This document shows, in pieces, positions 25,879 to 34,883 of a DNA stretch of 64,000 bases (its first letter is position 1; every line of letters begins with the position of its first letter). This DNA comes from Mucilaginibacter oryzae. GTDB taxonomy: Bacteria > Bacteroidota > Bacteroidia > Sphingobacteriales > Sphingobacteriaceae. Below the pieces are notes generated by a model that saw only the letters and a list, made by a program, of their open reading frames with translations, did not search any database and had not been told where the DNA came from. The stretch spans positions 39,128 to 103,127 of the forward strand of contig NZ_QGHA01000015.1 of the NCBI RefSeq assembly GCF_003148845.1. Direction: 5' to 3'. The translations under genes were made by a program, and so were the position numbers.

Positions 25879-26412
25879 TTAACGTGAGTTCGGGATAAGA
25901 GAAGAAAACAATCGCCGAATAGTTTTTATTTTAACTATCTGAATTTCAATAAGTAAGCATATTTTGTTATATTTAAGTGTCTAATTTAAATGGTATCAAT
26001 CTATGCTTACTTCTGATAAAATTATTGAAATTTTCGTTATGGTCGATGACTTTTGCAAAGAATCTGAGTCTGAAATAGCCAGGCATCAACTTGATGCGGG
26101 TAGCTACAAGGTCAGAAACCGTAAAACCTCACTGTCCGACCAAACCCCGTAAAAACATGAAAGACTTTAACATCTCTCAGGCCGATAAAATAATGCTCAG
26201 AAAAAGGGCTATCATTGAATGTGTAAACGATGAACTAAAGAACATCTGCAAACTTCAACACACCAGGCTCAGATCCGTGAATAACTTTCTGATGAACACT
26301 ATGGGCGTGCTTTGCGCTTACCATTTCTTCCCTAAAAACCTTCCCTTAATTATTATATTTCAAGAAAATGACGACCAGCTTTTATTAGCTGCTTAAACCG
26401 AACTCACGTTAA
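25879..26412 (+). mobile_element. Internally deleted IS982 family element
   Basis: Perfect 15-bp terminal inverted repeats, TTAACGTGAGTTCGG at 25879-25893 and its complement at 26398-26412, bound a 534-bp element. Intact IS982 elements are about 1 kb. The 5' and 3' parts of the transposase gene are both present in different frames, so about half of the gene is missing. No clear target duplication is visible in the flanks. It may still be mobilised in trans, as a MITE-like derivative. Confidence 0.85.
26003..26396 (+). pseudogene. IS982 transposase remnant (N- and C-terminal pieces joined by a deletion)
   Basis: The frame from the ATG at 26003 gives MLTSDKIIEIFVMVDDF and runs for 49 codons to a TAA at 26150, ending in RKTSLSDQTP. 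This is the start of an IS982 transposase up to its conserved K/R-S/T-SLSD block. The C-terminal part follows in another frame: DKIMLRKRAIIECVNDELKN then RSVNNFLMNTMGVLCAYHFF, typical of the family's last ~80 residues. The junction is near 26145. The central catalytic DDE region is lost. Confidence 0.85.
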
Positions 26413-26483
26413 GATAATATTGCATGAATAATGATCAGGCTCGGTGTCAACCTGCCCATCTTGTGCTCATCACATATAACCCT

Positions 26484-27242
26484 TTACTGCTTCCGGGCTT
26501 TATTCGCTTTCATCTTTAAATTCAGCATTTCCACCAAAACCGAAAACGCCATGGCGAAATAGATATAGCCTTTAGGGATGTGCTGTTCAAAGGCCTCAGC
26601 CAGTAATGAAACGCCTATCAGCAATAAGAATGACAGGGCCAGCATTTTAACCGTAGGGTGTTTGTTTACGAAGGATGCTACGCCATCTGATGCCCACATC
26701 ATAATAACTACCGCTATAATAACCGCCAGAATCATTATCTCAACATGGCTGGCCATACCTACCGCGGTAATCACCGAATCGAGCGAGAAAACGATATCCA
26801 GCAGCATGATCTGGAAGATAGTGGCCCAAAACGAATGGCGTTTTACCGGGCCTTCAGTTTCTTCTTCTCCCTCAATTTTATGATGGATTTCGGCTGTGCT
26901 TTTGTAAATCAGGAACAGGCCGCCCACTATCAGGATGAGGTCCCTGCCTGAGATGGCAAGTTTTTCGACCCAATCGGTATCAGTAATGCCAAAAATACCG
27001 CTTATATTAAAAAGCGGCGCCGTTAAGGTCATTACCCAGCTTATAGAAAGCAGCAGCAGTACACGGGTAATCATGGCCATGCCTAAACCCACCCTTCGGC
27101 CCCGGCTTTGCTGGTTTTTGGGCAGCTTATCGGCCAGTATGGAAATAAATACAATGTTATCGATGCCTAATACGATCTCTAAAAAGGTGAGCGTGATAAG
27201 CGAGATCCATGTTTCGGCCTGTGCAAAAATTTCAAAATTCAT
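26484..27242 (-). CDS. TerC family integral membrane protein
   Basis: A 252-residue protein with seven predicted spans. TerC blocks are LTFLEIVLGIDNIVFISILA near the N-terminus and MLLDIVFSLDSVITAVGMA in the middle, each with the conserved acidic residue within the membrane that suggests metal handling. Some family members export manganese co-translocationally; here this is only inferred. The frame opens 12 codons earlier, but MNFEIFAQAETW at 27242 is the usual start. It ends 71 bp from the IS982 remnant. Confidence 0.93.
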   Translation of the reverse strand: MNFEIFAQAETWISLITLTFLEIVLGIDNIVFISILADKLPKNQQSRGRRVGLGMAMITRVLLLLSISWVMTLTAPLFNISGIFGITDTDWVEKLAISGRDLILIVGGLFLIYKSTAEIHHKIEGEEETEGPVKRHSFWATIFQIMLLDIVFSLDSVITAVGMASHVEIMILAVIIAVVIMMWASDGVASFVNKHPTVKMLALSFLLLIGVSLLAEAFEQHIPKGYIYFAMAFSVLVEMLNLKMKANKARKQ

Positions 27243-27276
27243 AGGATGCAGGAGTTTGTTTTGCCTCAAACATAGC

Positions 27277-27303
27277 AAAACCCCTGCCGCTTACGGCAAG
27301 GGC
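27277..27303 (-). terminator. Intrinsic terminator of glmS
   Basis: On the reverse strand CCCTTGCCG and CGGCAGGGG pair around TAAG and are followed by TTTT. It lies between glmS and terC, 57 bp after the glmS stop. Confidence 0.75.
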
Positions 27304-27359
27304 CTGCAAAAAATACCGGTTTTAGCTTTCGGCTTTACGCCTGATGCTTTTAGCTTCAA

Positions 27360-29195
27360 TTACTCTACGGTAACTGATTTTGCAAGGTTACGCGGCTGGT
27401 CAACGTTGCAGCCCCGCATTACCGCTATATGATAGGCCAACAGCTGCAGCGGTATAGTGGCTACAAGGGGCACAAATGCTTCATCGGTTTGAGGAATCTC
27501 GATCACATAATCGGCCATGTTTTTCACTTCGGTGTCGCCTTCGGTAACAATGGCGATAACGTGGCCTTTGCGGGCTTTCACCTCCTGGATGTTGCTGATC
27601 ACCTTTTCGTACGATGAATGTTTGGTAGCGATAAATACCACCGGCATGGCATCGTCAATCAGCGCTATCGGGCCATGCTTCATTTCGGCAGCAGGATAAC
27701 CTTCGGCGTGAATATAGGAGATTTCCTTCAGCTTTAAGGCACCCTCCAGCGCTACCGGGAACGAGCTGCCCCTGCCCAGGAACAGGCAATTGGCCGAATC
27801 TTTAAACCGCTCCGCTATCTCCATCACATGATCGTTGCATTTCAGGGCCTCCTTCACCAGTTCGGGGATGGCGTCGAGTTCGGTCAGGTACTCCACCATT
27901 TTATTCCGGGTGATTTTTCCGCGTTGCTGCGCGATATAAAAGGCAATGAGCGTTAGCACACTCACCTGCGCGGTAAAGGCCTTGGTTGATGCAACACCAA
28001 TTTCCGGCCCCGCGTGGGTATAAACCCCGGCATGGGTTAACCGCGGAATGGATGCGCCAACCACGTTGCAAATACCAAAAATGGTAGCGCCTTTTTCTTT
28101 GGCCAATTCAATAGCCGCCATAGTATCGGCAGTTTCGCCTGATTGGGAGATGGCAATCACCAGATCCTTTTCGGTAATGATCGGGTTGCGGTACCTGAAC
28201 TCTGAGGCATACTCCACCTCAACCGGTACGCGGGCGTATTCCTCAATGAGGTATTCGCCTACCAGGCCGGCATGCCACGAAGTGCCGCAGGCTACGATGA
28301 TAATCCTGTCGACGTTTTTTAGCTTCTCCGTGTATTCTTTAATCCCTCCAAGCTGCACCTTTCCCTGTTGAGGGTAAATGCGGCCGCGCAGGCAATCGCG
28401 GATAGAACGGGGCTGCTCATAAATCTCCTTTAACATAAAGTGATCGTAGCCGCCTTTTTCAAGCATTTCCAGCTTCAGGTCAAGTTCCTGGATATAGGGG
28501 ATCTGTATCGAGTTGTCAATGTTTTTTACCAGCAGGCCCTCGCGCTGCACGTAGGCAATTTCATTATCATTGAGGTAAATTACGTTTTTGGTATACTCAA
28601 CAATAGGCGTAGCATCCGATGCGATAAAATATTCGCCTTTGCCAACGCCTATTACCATAGGGCTACCTTTGCGGGCGGCAATCAGCAAATCGGGTTCATC
28701 GGCACTCATAATCACTATAGCGTAAGCGCCTATCACCTTATTCAGCGCAATGCGCACGGCCTCTTTCAAATCCATGCCGGTTGCATGCTGAATATCTTCA
28801 ACCAGGTGAATTAAAACCTCGGTATCGGTATCGCTTTTAAATACATGGCCCTTGGCAATCAGGGTCTCCTTGATGGGGCCGTAATTTTCAATAATGCCGT
28901 TGTGTATGATGGTCAGTTTCCGGTCGCCCGATGAATGGGGGTGCGAATTCCGGTCGCTTGGTGCGCCGTGTGTGGCCCAGCGCGTATGGCCCATACCAAC
29001 AGAACCTTTAAGGTCAATGCCCTTTACAAAGTTTTCGAGGTCTTCAACTTTACCGGCCTTTTTATAAACCTTAACTACTTCGTCAAGCAGGGCTACGCCT
29101 GCGCTATCGTAACCCCGGTATTCGAGCCGGTGCAAGCCTTTTATAACGATAGGGTAGGCGTCCCTGAACCCTATATAACCAACAATTCCGCACAT
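27360..29195 (-). CDS. glmS: Glutamine-fructose-6-phosphate aminotransferase (isomerizing)
   Basis: A 611-residue enzyme making glucosamine-6-phosphate, the first step toward UDP-GlcNAc for peptidoglycan and lipid A. The start at 29195 is fixed by MCGIVGYIG, since the cysteine after the removed methionine is the glutaminase nucleophile; the frame runs 18 codons further upstream only by chance. GHTRWATHG and HNGIIENY belong to the glutaminase domain, GTSWHAG and SQSGETADT to the first SIS domain, and DQPRNLAKSVTVE is the canonical C-terminus. No glmS ribozyme-like leader is apparent. A terminator follows at 27277-27303. Confidence 0.98.
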   Translation of the reverse strand: MCGIVGYIGFRDAYPIVIKGLHRLEYRGYDSAGVALLDEVVKVYKKAGKVEDLENFVKGIDLKGSVGMGHTRWATHGAPSDRNSHPHSSGDRKLTIIHNGIIENYGPIKETLIAKGHVFKSDTDTEVLIHLVEDIQHATGMDLKEAVRIALNKVIGAYAIVIMSADEPDLLIAARKGSPMVIGVGKGEYFIASDATPIVEYTKNVIYLNDNEIAYVQREGLLVKNIDNSIQIPYIQELDLKLEMLEKGGYDHFMLKEIYEQPRSIRDCLRGRIYPQQGKVQLGGIKEYTEKLKNVDRIIIVACGTSWHAGLVGEYLIEEYARVPVEVEYASEFRYRNPIITEKDLVIAISQSGETADTMAAIELAKEKGATIFGICNVVGASIPRLTHAGVYTHAGPEIGVASTKAFTAQVSVLTLIAFYIAQQRGKITRNKMVEYLTELDAIPELVKEALKCNDHVMEIAERFKDSANCLFLGRGSSFPVALEGALKLKEISYIHAEGYPAAEMKHGPIALIDDAMPVVFIATKHSSYEKVISNIQEVKARKGHVIAIVTEGDTEVKNMADYVIEIPQTDEAFVPLVATIPLQLLAYHIAVMRGCNVDQPRNLAKSVTVE

Positions 29196-29337
29196 AAAAT
29201 TTAAAGTAAAAATGTTAAACGCCGCAAAATAAACAGCTATATAACACATATCGGCAATAATTATTTTGATTTTTTGCCGAAAACGTAAAGTTTTTAAATA
29301 CTTAGAAAATTATTTTAAGAAGTGGATTTGGCTTAAA

Positions 29338-29364
29338 CAAAAAAATCCCCAAAGCGGGGATTCT
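29338..29364 (-). terminator. Intrinsic terminator of the DUF4270 gene
   Basis: On the reverse strand AATCCCCG and its partner GGGGATT pair around CTTT, followed by TTTTT. It is 22 bp past the DUF4270 stop codon. Confidence 0.8.
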
Positions 29365-29385
29365 TTATATTTTTTGCAGGATATG

Positions 29386-30780
29386 TTATTTATGAATCCT
29401 GGTGTAAATGATGTTAAGGCGGATGCTGTAAGGCGATGTTTGATCGCTGCCAACCAGCACAGAGCGGGCGGCCGTGAGTACGGTAGGGCCAACATCTATG
29501 CCTGTTGTTGTATTAACCAGTGTAGTATCAACCGGTGCTATATAAGTTCCGTAATCAACTGCTTTTTTGCTGATGAGGTCCTGCACAAAAGCCGTAACCA
29601 GGAAGTGGTATTGCTTTGTTGTACGGTTATAGCCGCCACCAAAGTATGAAAGCTGTGAGCGGTTATCGCGTGAGTTGGCGTCCTGTATCAATGTTCGTTG
29701 TCCGGCTATATCAAGCTTATACATGGTTAGCTTGGGCAGGGCCGCATAAGGTACCGTTGAGCCTGGTTTTGGCGTGATCACTACTTCGGCCCGGTTTATT
29801 ACAATGGCCGAATCGGCAAGCTTGTCTAAGCCAGGGAAGCTCACCTTAGCCCTCAGGCCGGCAACGCCCTGCAGGTAAATGGTATTTTGGGATACGCCCG
29901 GGTTATTCTGCGAAGCCTGCAGTGCGGTTGTAATAGTACCGGGATAGGTATGTACCACTTCGGCGGCACGGTTAAATACCGGTAAGGACACTGATGCCGT
30001 ATCCGTTGTTGTGCCGTTAACCACTTTATAAAATACATCAATATGTGAAGACGACATATTAAGCTGAATAATACCGCCGGCATCGCTTGCCTGGGCCCTG
30101 TCAAGCTTCAGGTACAGGCCTTTAAACGAATTTTGAAAATTCGCAACCGATGATAGATCACTTCCCGGCGCGTTAAATAAATGGCTGTAAATAAACGATT
30201 TGCTGAAAGGCACGCGTAATTGTGGCGGTACCCTTTGTATGGTGTCTACCGTATCTGTTCTGATGCGGGCTATGGTAAGGCTGTCATGCGTACGCGCCGT
30301 AAAGTTTTTTGTGCCAAGCAATTGTGACAGATCAGGGTCCCAGTGGTTATTGGTATAATAGGTTTTGCTTTCTATTTTATTTTGAAGCTGGTAAACGCTT
30401 ATTTTATAACGTGATGCCAGCGAATCGCCGTAAAAGCCATCCGCGTACCTGAGCACCAGTACAGCCGAATCGATTGATAAGGTACCGGCCGGTACCGAGT
30501 AAGCGGTGTTGCCCGGCGGGTTTATACCAACGGCCACGAATGATTGGGTTGTACCAAAAACCGGGTCGACAAAGTTGGCGAGCGGGGTTTTGGAAAGCCC
30601 CGATGTCGCGGCGGTATCTTCCGCAACTGTATTAACAATCAAGTTGCTGTCAACAATCAGGTTACCGCTGATCTGGTTCTGATCATTTACACCCAGCCCA
30701 ATGCCGTCCTGACGTTTACAGCCATTCAAAATAAAAAGACTTATTAACAGGGTCAATAAGTCTAATCGGAAAAATTTCAT
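29386..30780 (-). CDS. DUF4270 family surface lipoprotein
   Basis: A 464-residue protein with a lipoprotein signal (LLISLFILNGCKRQDGIG, cysteine 21) and a long beta-rich region. The DUF4270 blocks are a start such as GIGLGVNDQNQISG, then SIDSAVLVLRYADGFYGD and repeated strand segments to a C-terminus SPYSIRLNIIYTRIHK. The family is specific to Bacteroidota and of unknown function. It lies 15 bp downstream of the short glycogen synthase-like gene and near panC/panD. I recall the same neighbourhood from Bacteroides, so the linkage is old. Confidence 0.88.
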   Translation of the reverse strand: MKFFRLDLLTLLISLFILNGCKRQDGIGLGVNDQNQISGNLIVDSNLIVNTVAEDTAATSGLSKTPLANFVDPVFGTTQSFVAVGINPPGNTAYSVPAGTLSIDSAVLVLRYADGFYGDSLASRYKISVYQLQNKIESKTYYTNNHWDPDLSQLLGTKNFTARTHDSLTIARIRTDTVDTIQRVPPQLRVPFSKSFIYSHLFNAPGSDLSSVANFQNSFKGLYLKLDRAQASDAGGIIQLNMSSSHIDVFYKVVNGTTTDTASVSLPVFNRAAEVVHTYPGTITTALQASQNNPGVSQNTIYLQGVAGLRAKVSFPGLDKLADSAIVINRAEVVITPKPGSTVPYAALPKLTMYKLDIAGQRTLIQDANSRDNRSQLSYFGGGYNRTTKQYHFLVTAFVQDLISKKAVDYGTYIAPVDTTLVNTTTGIDVGPTVLTAARSVLVGSDQTSPYSIRLNIIYTRIHK

Positions 30781-30795
30781 ATATAATATTAAGTA

Positions 30796-31620
30796 TTATG
30801 CAACATGCACCAATTCGTCGTTGGTAATTTCGTCGTAAAAATTGTAATAATTTTCGAAATCTGAAGTAGATTCAAATTCCAAAACCGATTTATTGCTGTT
30901 TTTAACATTATTTAACACATCCGTATCGATATTGGCGTCGCCTAAAACAATACCATCCGAGTAGTGGATAGCACCGGCGTAAAGTGCCGGGATTGAACCG
31001 TTTCCGTATGGCTCAACGTGTTTTTCGGTCATGTTGCTCATTACTGCCTTGTTGGCAAAAGCGGCACCCATATTTTCTTTAAGGTCGTTTTCATAAATTG
31101 AATAAACAATTTTTGAATGCTTAAAGGTTGGGTCGTCTTTGTAGGTAGTTTTGAGGTAGGCAGGCACCAAGGCGCTCATCCAGCCATGGCAATGAATAAT
31201 ATCAGGGGCCCAGCCTAATTTTTTAACGGTTTCGAGCGCACCCTTGCAAAAAAAGATCATGCGCTCATCGTTGTCGGCGTAAAATTTACCATCTTTATCG
31301 GCAAATACGTGTTTACGCTGAAAATATTCTTCATTATCTAAAAAATACACCTGCATGCGCGCCGCCGGGATAGATGCTACCTTAATGATGAGCGGGTTAT
31401 CGTTGTCATCAATAATGATGTTCATGCCTGATAACCGGATCACCTCATGAAGACGGTTCCTGCGCTCATTGATATTGCCGAAACGCGGCATCAGGATACG
31501 GATCTCGTAACCTTTTTCCTGCATGGCCTGCGGGAGTTGGCGTGTTATTTCAGCAATTTTTGTGAGTTCGAGAAAAGGAGACATTTCATGAGTTACAAAC
31601 AGAAGCTTAGATTTACCCAT
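30796..31620 (-). CDS. Glycogen/starch synthase-like protein, N-terminal GT5 half only
   Basis: A 274-residue protein matching the N-terminal Rossmann half of GT5 glycogen synthases: LLFVTHEMSPFLELTK, DIIHCHGWMSALVPAYLK, KIVYSIYENDLKENM and HYSDGIVLGD. The C-terminal nucleotide-sugar half is absent, and the usual KTGGL motif near the N-terminus is replaced by ELTKIAEIT. A catalytic glycogen synthase role is therefore unlikely, although homologs carry that name. The stable link to panC and DUF4270 suggests another conserved role. GTG precedes the ATG by one codon; ATG 31620 is chosen. Confidence 0.82.
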   Translation of the reverse strand: MGKSKLLFVTHEMSPFLELTKIAEITRQLPQAMQEKGYEIRILMPRFGNINERRNRLHEVIRLSGMNIIIDDNDNPLIIKVASIPAARMQVYFLDNEEYFQRKHVFADKDGKFYADNDERMIFFCKGALETVKKLGWAPDIIHCHGWMSALVPAYLKTTYKDDPTFKHSKIVYSIYENDLKENMGAAFANKAVMSNMTEKHVEPYGNGSIPALYAGAIHYSDGIVLGDANIDTDVLNNVKNSNKSVLEFESTSDFENYYNFYDEITNDELVHVA

Positions 31621-31774
31621 CACTAAATCAGTATTTAAAGTGTAAAGAAGTTCAAAAAATTTGAGTGTGCAAATATAACCATTATTATATAAACTGCCAA
31701 CCGATTATGCAAGTTACTTTTGGTTATTTTTAAGTAATTGTACACCTTTGCCAGATTTTGTAATCCCTGTTACA

Positions 31775-32602
31775 TTGAAAATATTTGCCACCAAAAAAGA
31801 GATAACAGATTACTTTAACCGCAAGCCGGTAAAAGTAATTGGCTTTGTACCAACCATGGGCGCGCTGCATAAAGGGCACCTTGGTTTAATTGAATTGGCC
31901 AAACAGCAAAGCACCCAGGTAGTGTGCAGCATTTTTGTAAACCCCACCCAGTTTAATGATCCCAAAGACCTTGAAAAATACCCCCGCCCCATAGCCGACG
32001 ATATACGCCGCCTGGAAGAAATTAACTGCGATATTTTATTTAACCCGCAGGTAACCGAGATGTATGATGATAATGAGAAATGGCATTTTGATATGGGCGA
32101 TCTGGAAAACCTGCTGGAGGGCAAATTCAGGCCGGGCCATTACCAGGGGGTTACGCAGGTGGTATATAAGCTTTTTAATATTGTAAAGCCGGATGTGGCT
32201 TTTTTTGGCCAGAAAGATTATCAGCAGGTGCTGGTGATCAGCAAAATGATCGAGAAGCTGCATTTGCCCGTTAAGCTGGTGATGTGCCCGATTGAGCGTG
32301 AGCCCGATGGCCTGGCCATGAGTTCAAGGAACATCCACCTTACGCCCGATGACCGTAAAAATTCGTTGGTTTTGTCAAAAACGCTTAACTGGGTTAAAGA
32401 AAACTTCGAACCAACAAAAATAGCCGAACTGCAGCAGCATGCCATCCAAACAATTTCTGCCACGCCCGGCGTTGAACTCGAGTACTTTGAAATAGCCGAC
32501 GGTAAAACCCTCCACCCCGCAACCGAATTATCGGAGAGTGTGGTAGCGCTTGTTGCCGCCAGGGTAGGTAAAACAAGATTGATAGACAATGTGTTGCTTT
32601 AG
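31775..32602 (+). CDS. panC: Pantoate-beta-alanine ligase
   Basis: A 275-residue enzyme that joins pantoate and beta-alanine with ATP to make pantothenate. Key blocks are VPTMGALHKGHLGLI (HxGH-type nucleotide site), SIFVNPTQFN, FRPGHYQGVTQVVYKLF, DVAFFGQKDYQQ and REPDGLAMSSRN (KMSKS-like). The open frame begins at 31748, but homologs start at KIF, so the TTG at 31775 is the likely start; there is no ATG in the region. The partner panD lies 192 bp downstream across a family B repeat. A CACCTTTG at 31742-31749 is a plausible -7 region. Confidence 0.95.
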   Translation: MKIFATKKEITDYFNRKPVKVIGFVPTMGALHKGHLGLIELAKQQSTQVVCSIFVNPTQFNDPKDLEKYPRPIADDIRRLEEINCDILFNPQVTEMYDDNEKWHFDMGDLENLLEGKFRPGHYQGVTQVVYKLFNIVKPDVAFFGQKDYQQVLVISKMIEKLHLPVKLVMCPIEREPDGLAMSSRNIHLTPDDRKNSLVLSKTLNWVKENFEPTKIAELQQHAIQTISATPGVELEYFEIADGKTLHPATELSESVVALVAARVGKTRLIDNVLL

Positions 32603-32608
32603 GCAGCT

Positions 32609-32774
32609 GATGGATCATAGATCATAGTTTATGGTTCATGGATCATGGTTCATAGCTTATGGATCATATTATACAGACGGGTAATTTCCACATCATTCTT
32701 TAAGTTCCATTAAACTGTAAACTTCCTACCATGAACCATGAACTATCAACTATGAACTTGTTCCCATGAACTAT
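32609..32774. repeat. Inverted-arm repeat, family B (ATAGTTCATGG word), panC-panD gap
   Basis: The left arm 32609-32668 is made of degenerate ATCATGGTTCATAG words and the right arm 32728-32774 of their complement. The best match is 32624-32641 with 32729-32746, 17 of 18 positions, 87 nt apart. The centre has no repeat character. The right arm runs into the panD promoter. Confidence 0.8.
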
Positions 32775-32781
32775 TTATTCC

Positions 32782-32789
32782 TAACTTTG
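32782..32789 (+). promoter_or_regulatory. -7 element of panD, 4 nt before the ATG
   Basis: TAACTTTG followed by CACC and ATG. PanD homologs fix the start codon, so the mRNA is predicted to start at or very near the ATG. The -33 region overlaps the right arm of the family B repeat. Confidence 0.65.
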
Positions 32790-32793
32790 CACC

Positions 32794-33144
32794 ATGATAA
32801 TTGAAGTACTAAAGTCCAAAATTCACCGGGTTAAGGTAACTCAGGCCGAGTTGAATTATGTGGGCAGTATCACCATCGACGAAGACCTGATTGAGGCGGC
32901 CAATATTATCCCCAACGAAAAGGTACAGATCGTAAACAACAATAACGGCGCGCGCTTTGAAACTTACGTTATTAAAGGCGAGCGCGGCACAGGTACGGTA
33001 TGCCTTAACGGCGCAACTGCCCGGCTGGCACAGGTTGGCGATATCGTGATCATCATGTCGTACGCGTACATGGAAGCAGATGAAGCCCGCAATTACGAAC
33101 CTATTTTGATTTTTCCTGATACGGATAACAAACTGATTAAGTAA
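32794..33144 (+). CDS. panD: Aspartate 1-decarboxylase
   Basis: A 116-residue pyruvoyl enzyme making beta-alanine for pantothenate. MIIEVLKSKIHRVKVTQAEL is the standard N-terminus, and LNYVGSITID holds the Gly-Ser pair cleaved to form the pyruvoyl group. NNNNGARFETYVI and CLNGATARL follow. The length is normal. Together with panC it supplies CoA precursors. The start is fixed by conservation, yet a -7 element ends 4 nt upstream, so the transcript is probably leaderless. The next gene starts 30 bp downstream on the same strand. Confidence 0.97.
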   Translation: MIIEVLKSKIHRVKVTQAELNYVGSITIDEDLIEAANIIPNEKVQIVNNNNGARFETYVIKGERGTGTVCLNGATARLAQVGDIVIIMSYAYMEADEARNYEPILIFPDTDNKLIK

Positions 33145-33174
33145 ATTAGCGGCGCTTAAGCCCTGATTCACTAA

Positions 33175-34146
33175 ATGAAAATCATTGTTATCATCTTCTT
33201 TCTTCTTGCGCCGGTAGCCGGAGCCTTCGCCCAGCGGCAAAACGTTTACTTCCTGAAAAATAACGGCAAGTATGTAAGTACGCGCGACAGCGCAGATTAT
33301 ATCCGTATAGTACGCCAGCCGGATTCGACCTCGACTGTGTTTGATGTTTTGGAGTTTTATTCAAACGGAGTGCACAAACTGGCCGGTAAATCTACCAGGG
33401 TCGATCCGCCGGAGTTTGAAGGGCAATGTGTTACTTACTACAGCAATGGTAAAAGACAGTCGTTAGCCAGCTATAAAAACGGGGTTAAAATGGGAGCAGA
33501 TATGGAGTTTTACCCCAATGGAAGGTTATACACACAATTCTTATACACGGAGAATACCAACAATAATACACCGGATAACGCCGACGCATACCGGGTAATA
33601 ACTAATAATGATTCACTGGGTATTGTTCAGGTGGCCGACGGTAACGGTTATTATAAAGGCTATAACAATACGTTTACCTCCATAGAAGAAGAGGGGCCGG
33701 TTAAAAATGGGAAACGCGACGGGCAGTGGAAAGGTAATTTTCAAGACATTGGCATCGCTTTTACCGAAACTTACCAGGATGGCGTGTTAATATCAGGAAC
33801 AGCCGTAACAAAAAATGGTAAAATAAGCACCTATGCGAAATCGCGCAGGGGAGCCCCGCAATTTGAGGGCGGGCTTGAACAATTCGCAAGCTTTTTATCT
33901 AAGAATATTATATACCCTATAAGCGCACGGAAGGCAGGCATAGAGGGCAGGGTAATACTTTCTTTTGCTATCGAAGAAGACGGCTCTCTTGCCGATATTA
34001 AAGTACTTCACTCTGTAGATGAATCACTCGATAATGAAGCGGTGCGTGTAATTAAACTTTCGCCTAAATGGCAGCCAGCTACCCGGTTTGGGTTGCCTGT
34101 AAGAGAGTTGCAATTTGCAATACCTGTTAAATTCGCTTTGAAATAA
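33175..34146 (+). CDS. Energy transducer TonB-like protein with MORN-type repeats
   Basis: A 323-residue exported protein. A signal peptide (IIVIIFFLLAPVAGAFAQ) precedes repeats of the toxin_YwqK/MORN type (EFYSNGVHKLAGKS, TYYSNGKRQSLASYKNG, EFYPNGRLYTQFLY, GPVKNGKRDGQWKG). A TonB C-terminal domain ends it: KNIIYPISARKAGIEGRVIL, then VDESLDNEAVRVI and the terminal strand LQFAIPVKFAL. The N-terminal membrane anchor and proline spacer of classical TonB are absent, so direct energy transduction is uncertain. It is convergent with the next lipoprotein gene with no gap. Confidence 0.88.
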   Translation: MKIIVIIFFLLAPVAGAFAQRQNVYFLKNNGKYVSTRDSADYIRIVRQPDSTSTVFDVLEFYSNGVHKLAGKSTRVDPPEFEGQCVTYYSNGKRQSLASYKNGVKMGADMEFYPNGRLYTQFLYTENTNNNTPDNADAYRVITNNDSLGIVQVADGNGYYKGYNNTFTSIEEEGPVKNGKRDGQWKGNFQDIGIAFTETYQDGVLISGTAVTKNGKISTYAKSRRGAPQFEGGLEQFASFLSKNIIYPISARKAGIEGRVILSFAIEEDGSLADIKVLHSVDESLDNEAVRVIKLSPKWQPATRFGLPVRELQFAIPVKFALK

Positions 34147-34674
34147 TCAGTTTGCCGGATTTGAGCCCACCCCCAGCGATACTTTTAAACTTACATCTGT
34201 ATCAACAGCCTTACGTAAGCGGTAAACCATCCTGATGCGAACGCCGGGCTGGCGTACCAAAGCATCCAGAAAGTGCGAATTGTCTATATCAAGTGTGATA
34301 CTGTTGCCCGAATTAGCGGCGATATCTTTACGGATAGCTACCAACACCTCGTCGCTGCCATCGTTTTTAGCCATGTATACCCTTAAAGAGGCGATATTAC
34401 CGATGTTATAATCAGCCGGATCGTTGGATTGCAGTTTGGCCGAAATGATGCGCACCTCGCTGATGCGGCTGGCATTGTTGCCATCCTTTGTAAAATCCTG
34501 GTCGAAGCTGTTGCCTGTACTGATGGCCGTTTGCGGTTCATCAACCCTGGCCGAAGCCGGGATCACCATGTTTGCGGTATACGGAAACGTTCCTTTAACT
34601 ACAGATTGCAGCATGGCGCAGCTGCTTAAAAACAAAAGAGCCGCCAATAGCAATACAACGGGCTTCCTCATCAT
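34147..34674 (-). CDS. Lipoprotein of unknown function
   Basis: A 175-residue protein with a signal peptide and lipobox (LLLAALLFLSSCAML, cysteine 19). The mature part looks like a single beta-sandwich domain (FPYTANMVIPASARVDEPQ, ISEVRIISAKLQSNDPADYN, VRIRMVYRLRKAVDTDVSLKV). The end resembles proteins of Bacteroidota annotated only as hypothetical. It abuts the TonB-like gene stop to stop. Upstream lies the 329-bp gap that also carries the divergent carB leader. Confidence 0.72.
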   Translation of the reverse strand: MMRKPVVLLLAALLFLSSCAMLQSVVKGTFPYTANMVIPASARVDEPQTAISTGNSFDQDFTKDGNNASRISEVRIISAKLQSNDPADYNIGNIASLRVYMAKNDGSDEVLVAIRKDIAANSGNSITLDIDNSHFLDALVRQPGVRIRMVYRLRKAVDTDVSLKVSLGVGSNPAN

Positions 34675-34883
34675 AGTTTTTTTATATAGGCACTTGCGGC
34701 TTAACGCAGGCGCAGGTTAAATTGGGATTTTACAGCCGGGGCCGCATGTAAATATAATCAGATTTTACGAAAACATCGGGCGTATTGTTTTAAGAAAAAG
34801 TGCATTGAAACTTAAATTAAGCACGATGTAAATGAGCCAATATTAAATCTGAAAAAAAACATAAACCGTGTTTGTGAAAACGC

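Noticed and set aside
29196..29385. glmS ribozyme or riboswitch upstream of glmS
   Set aside because: The upstream region is short and A/T-rich and contains no ribozyme-like core.
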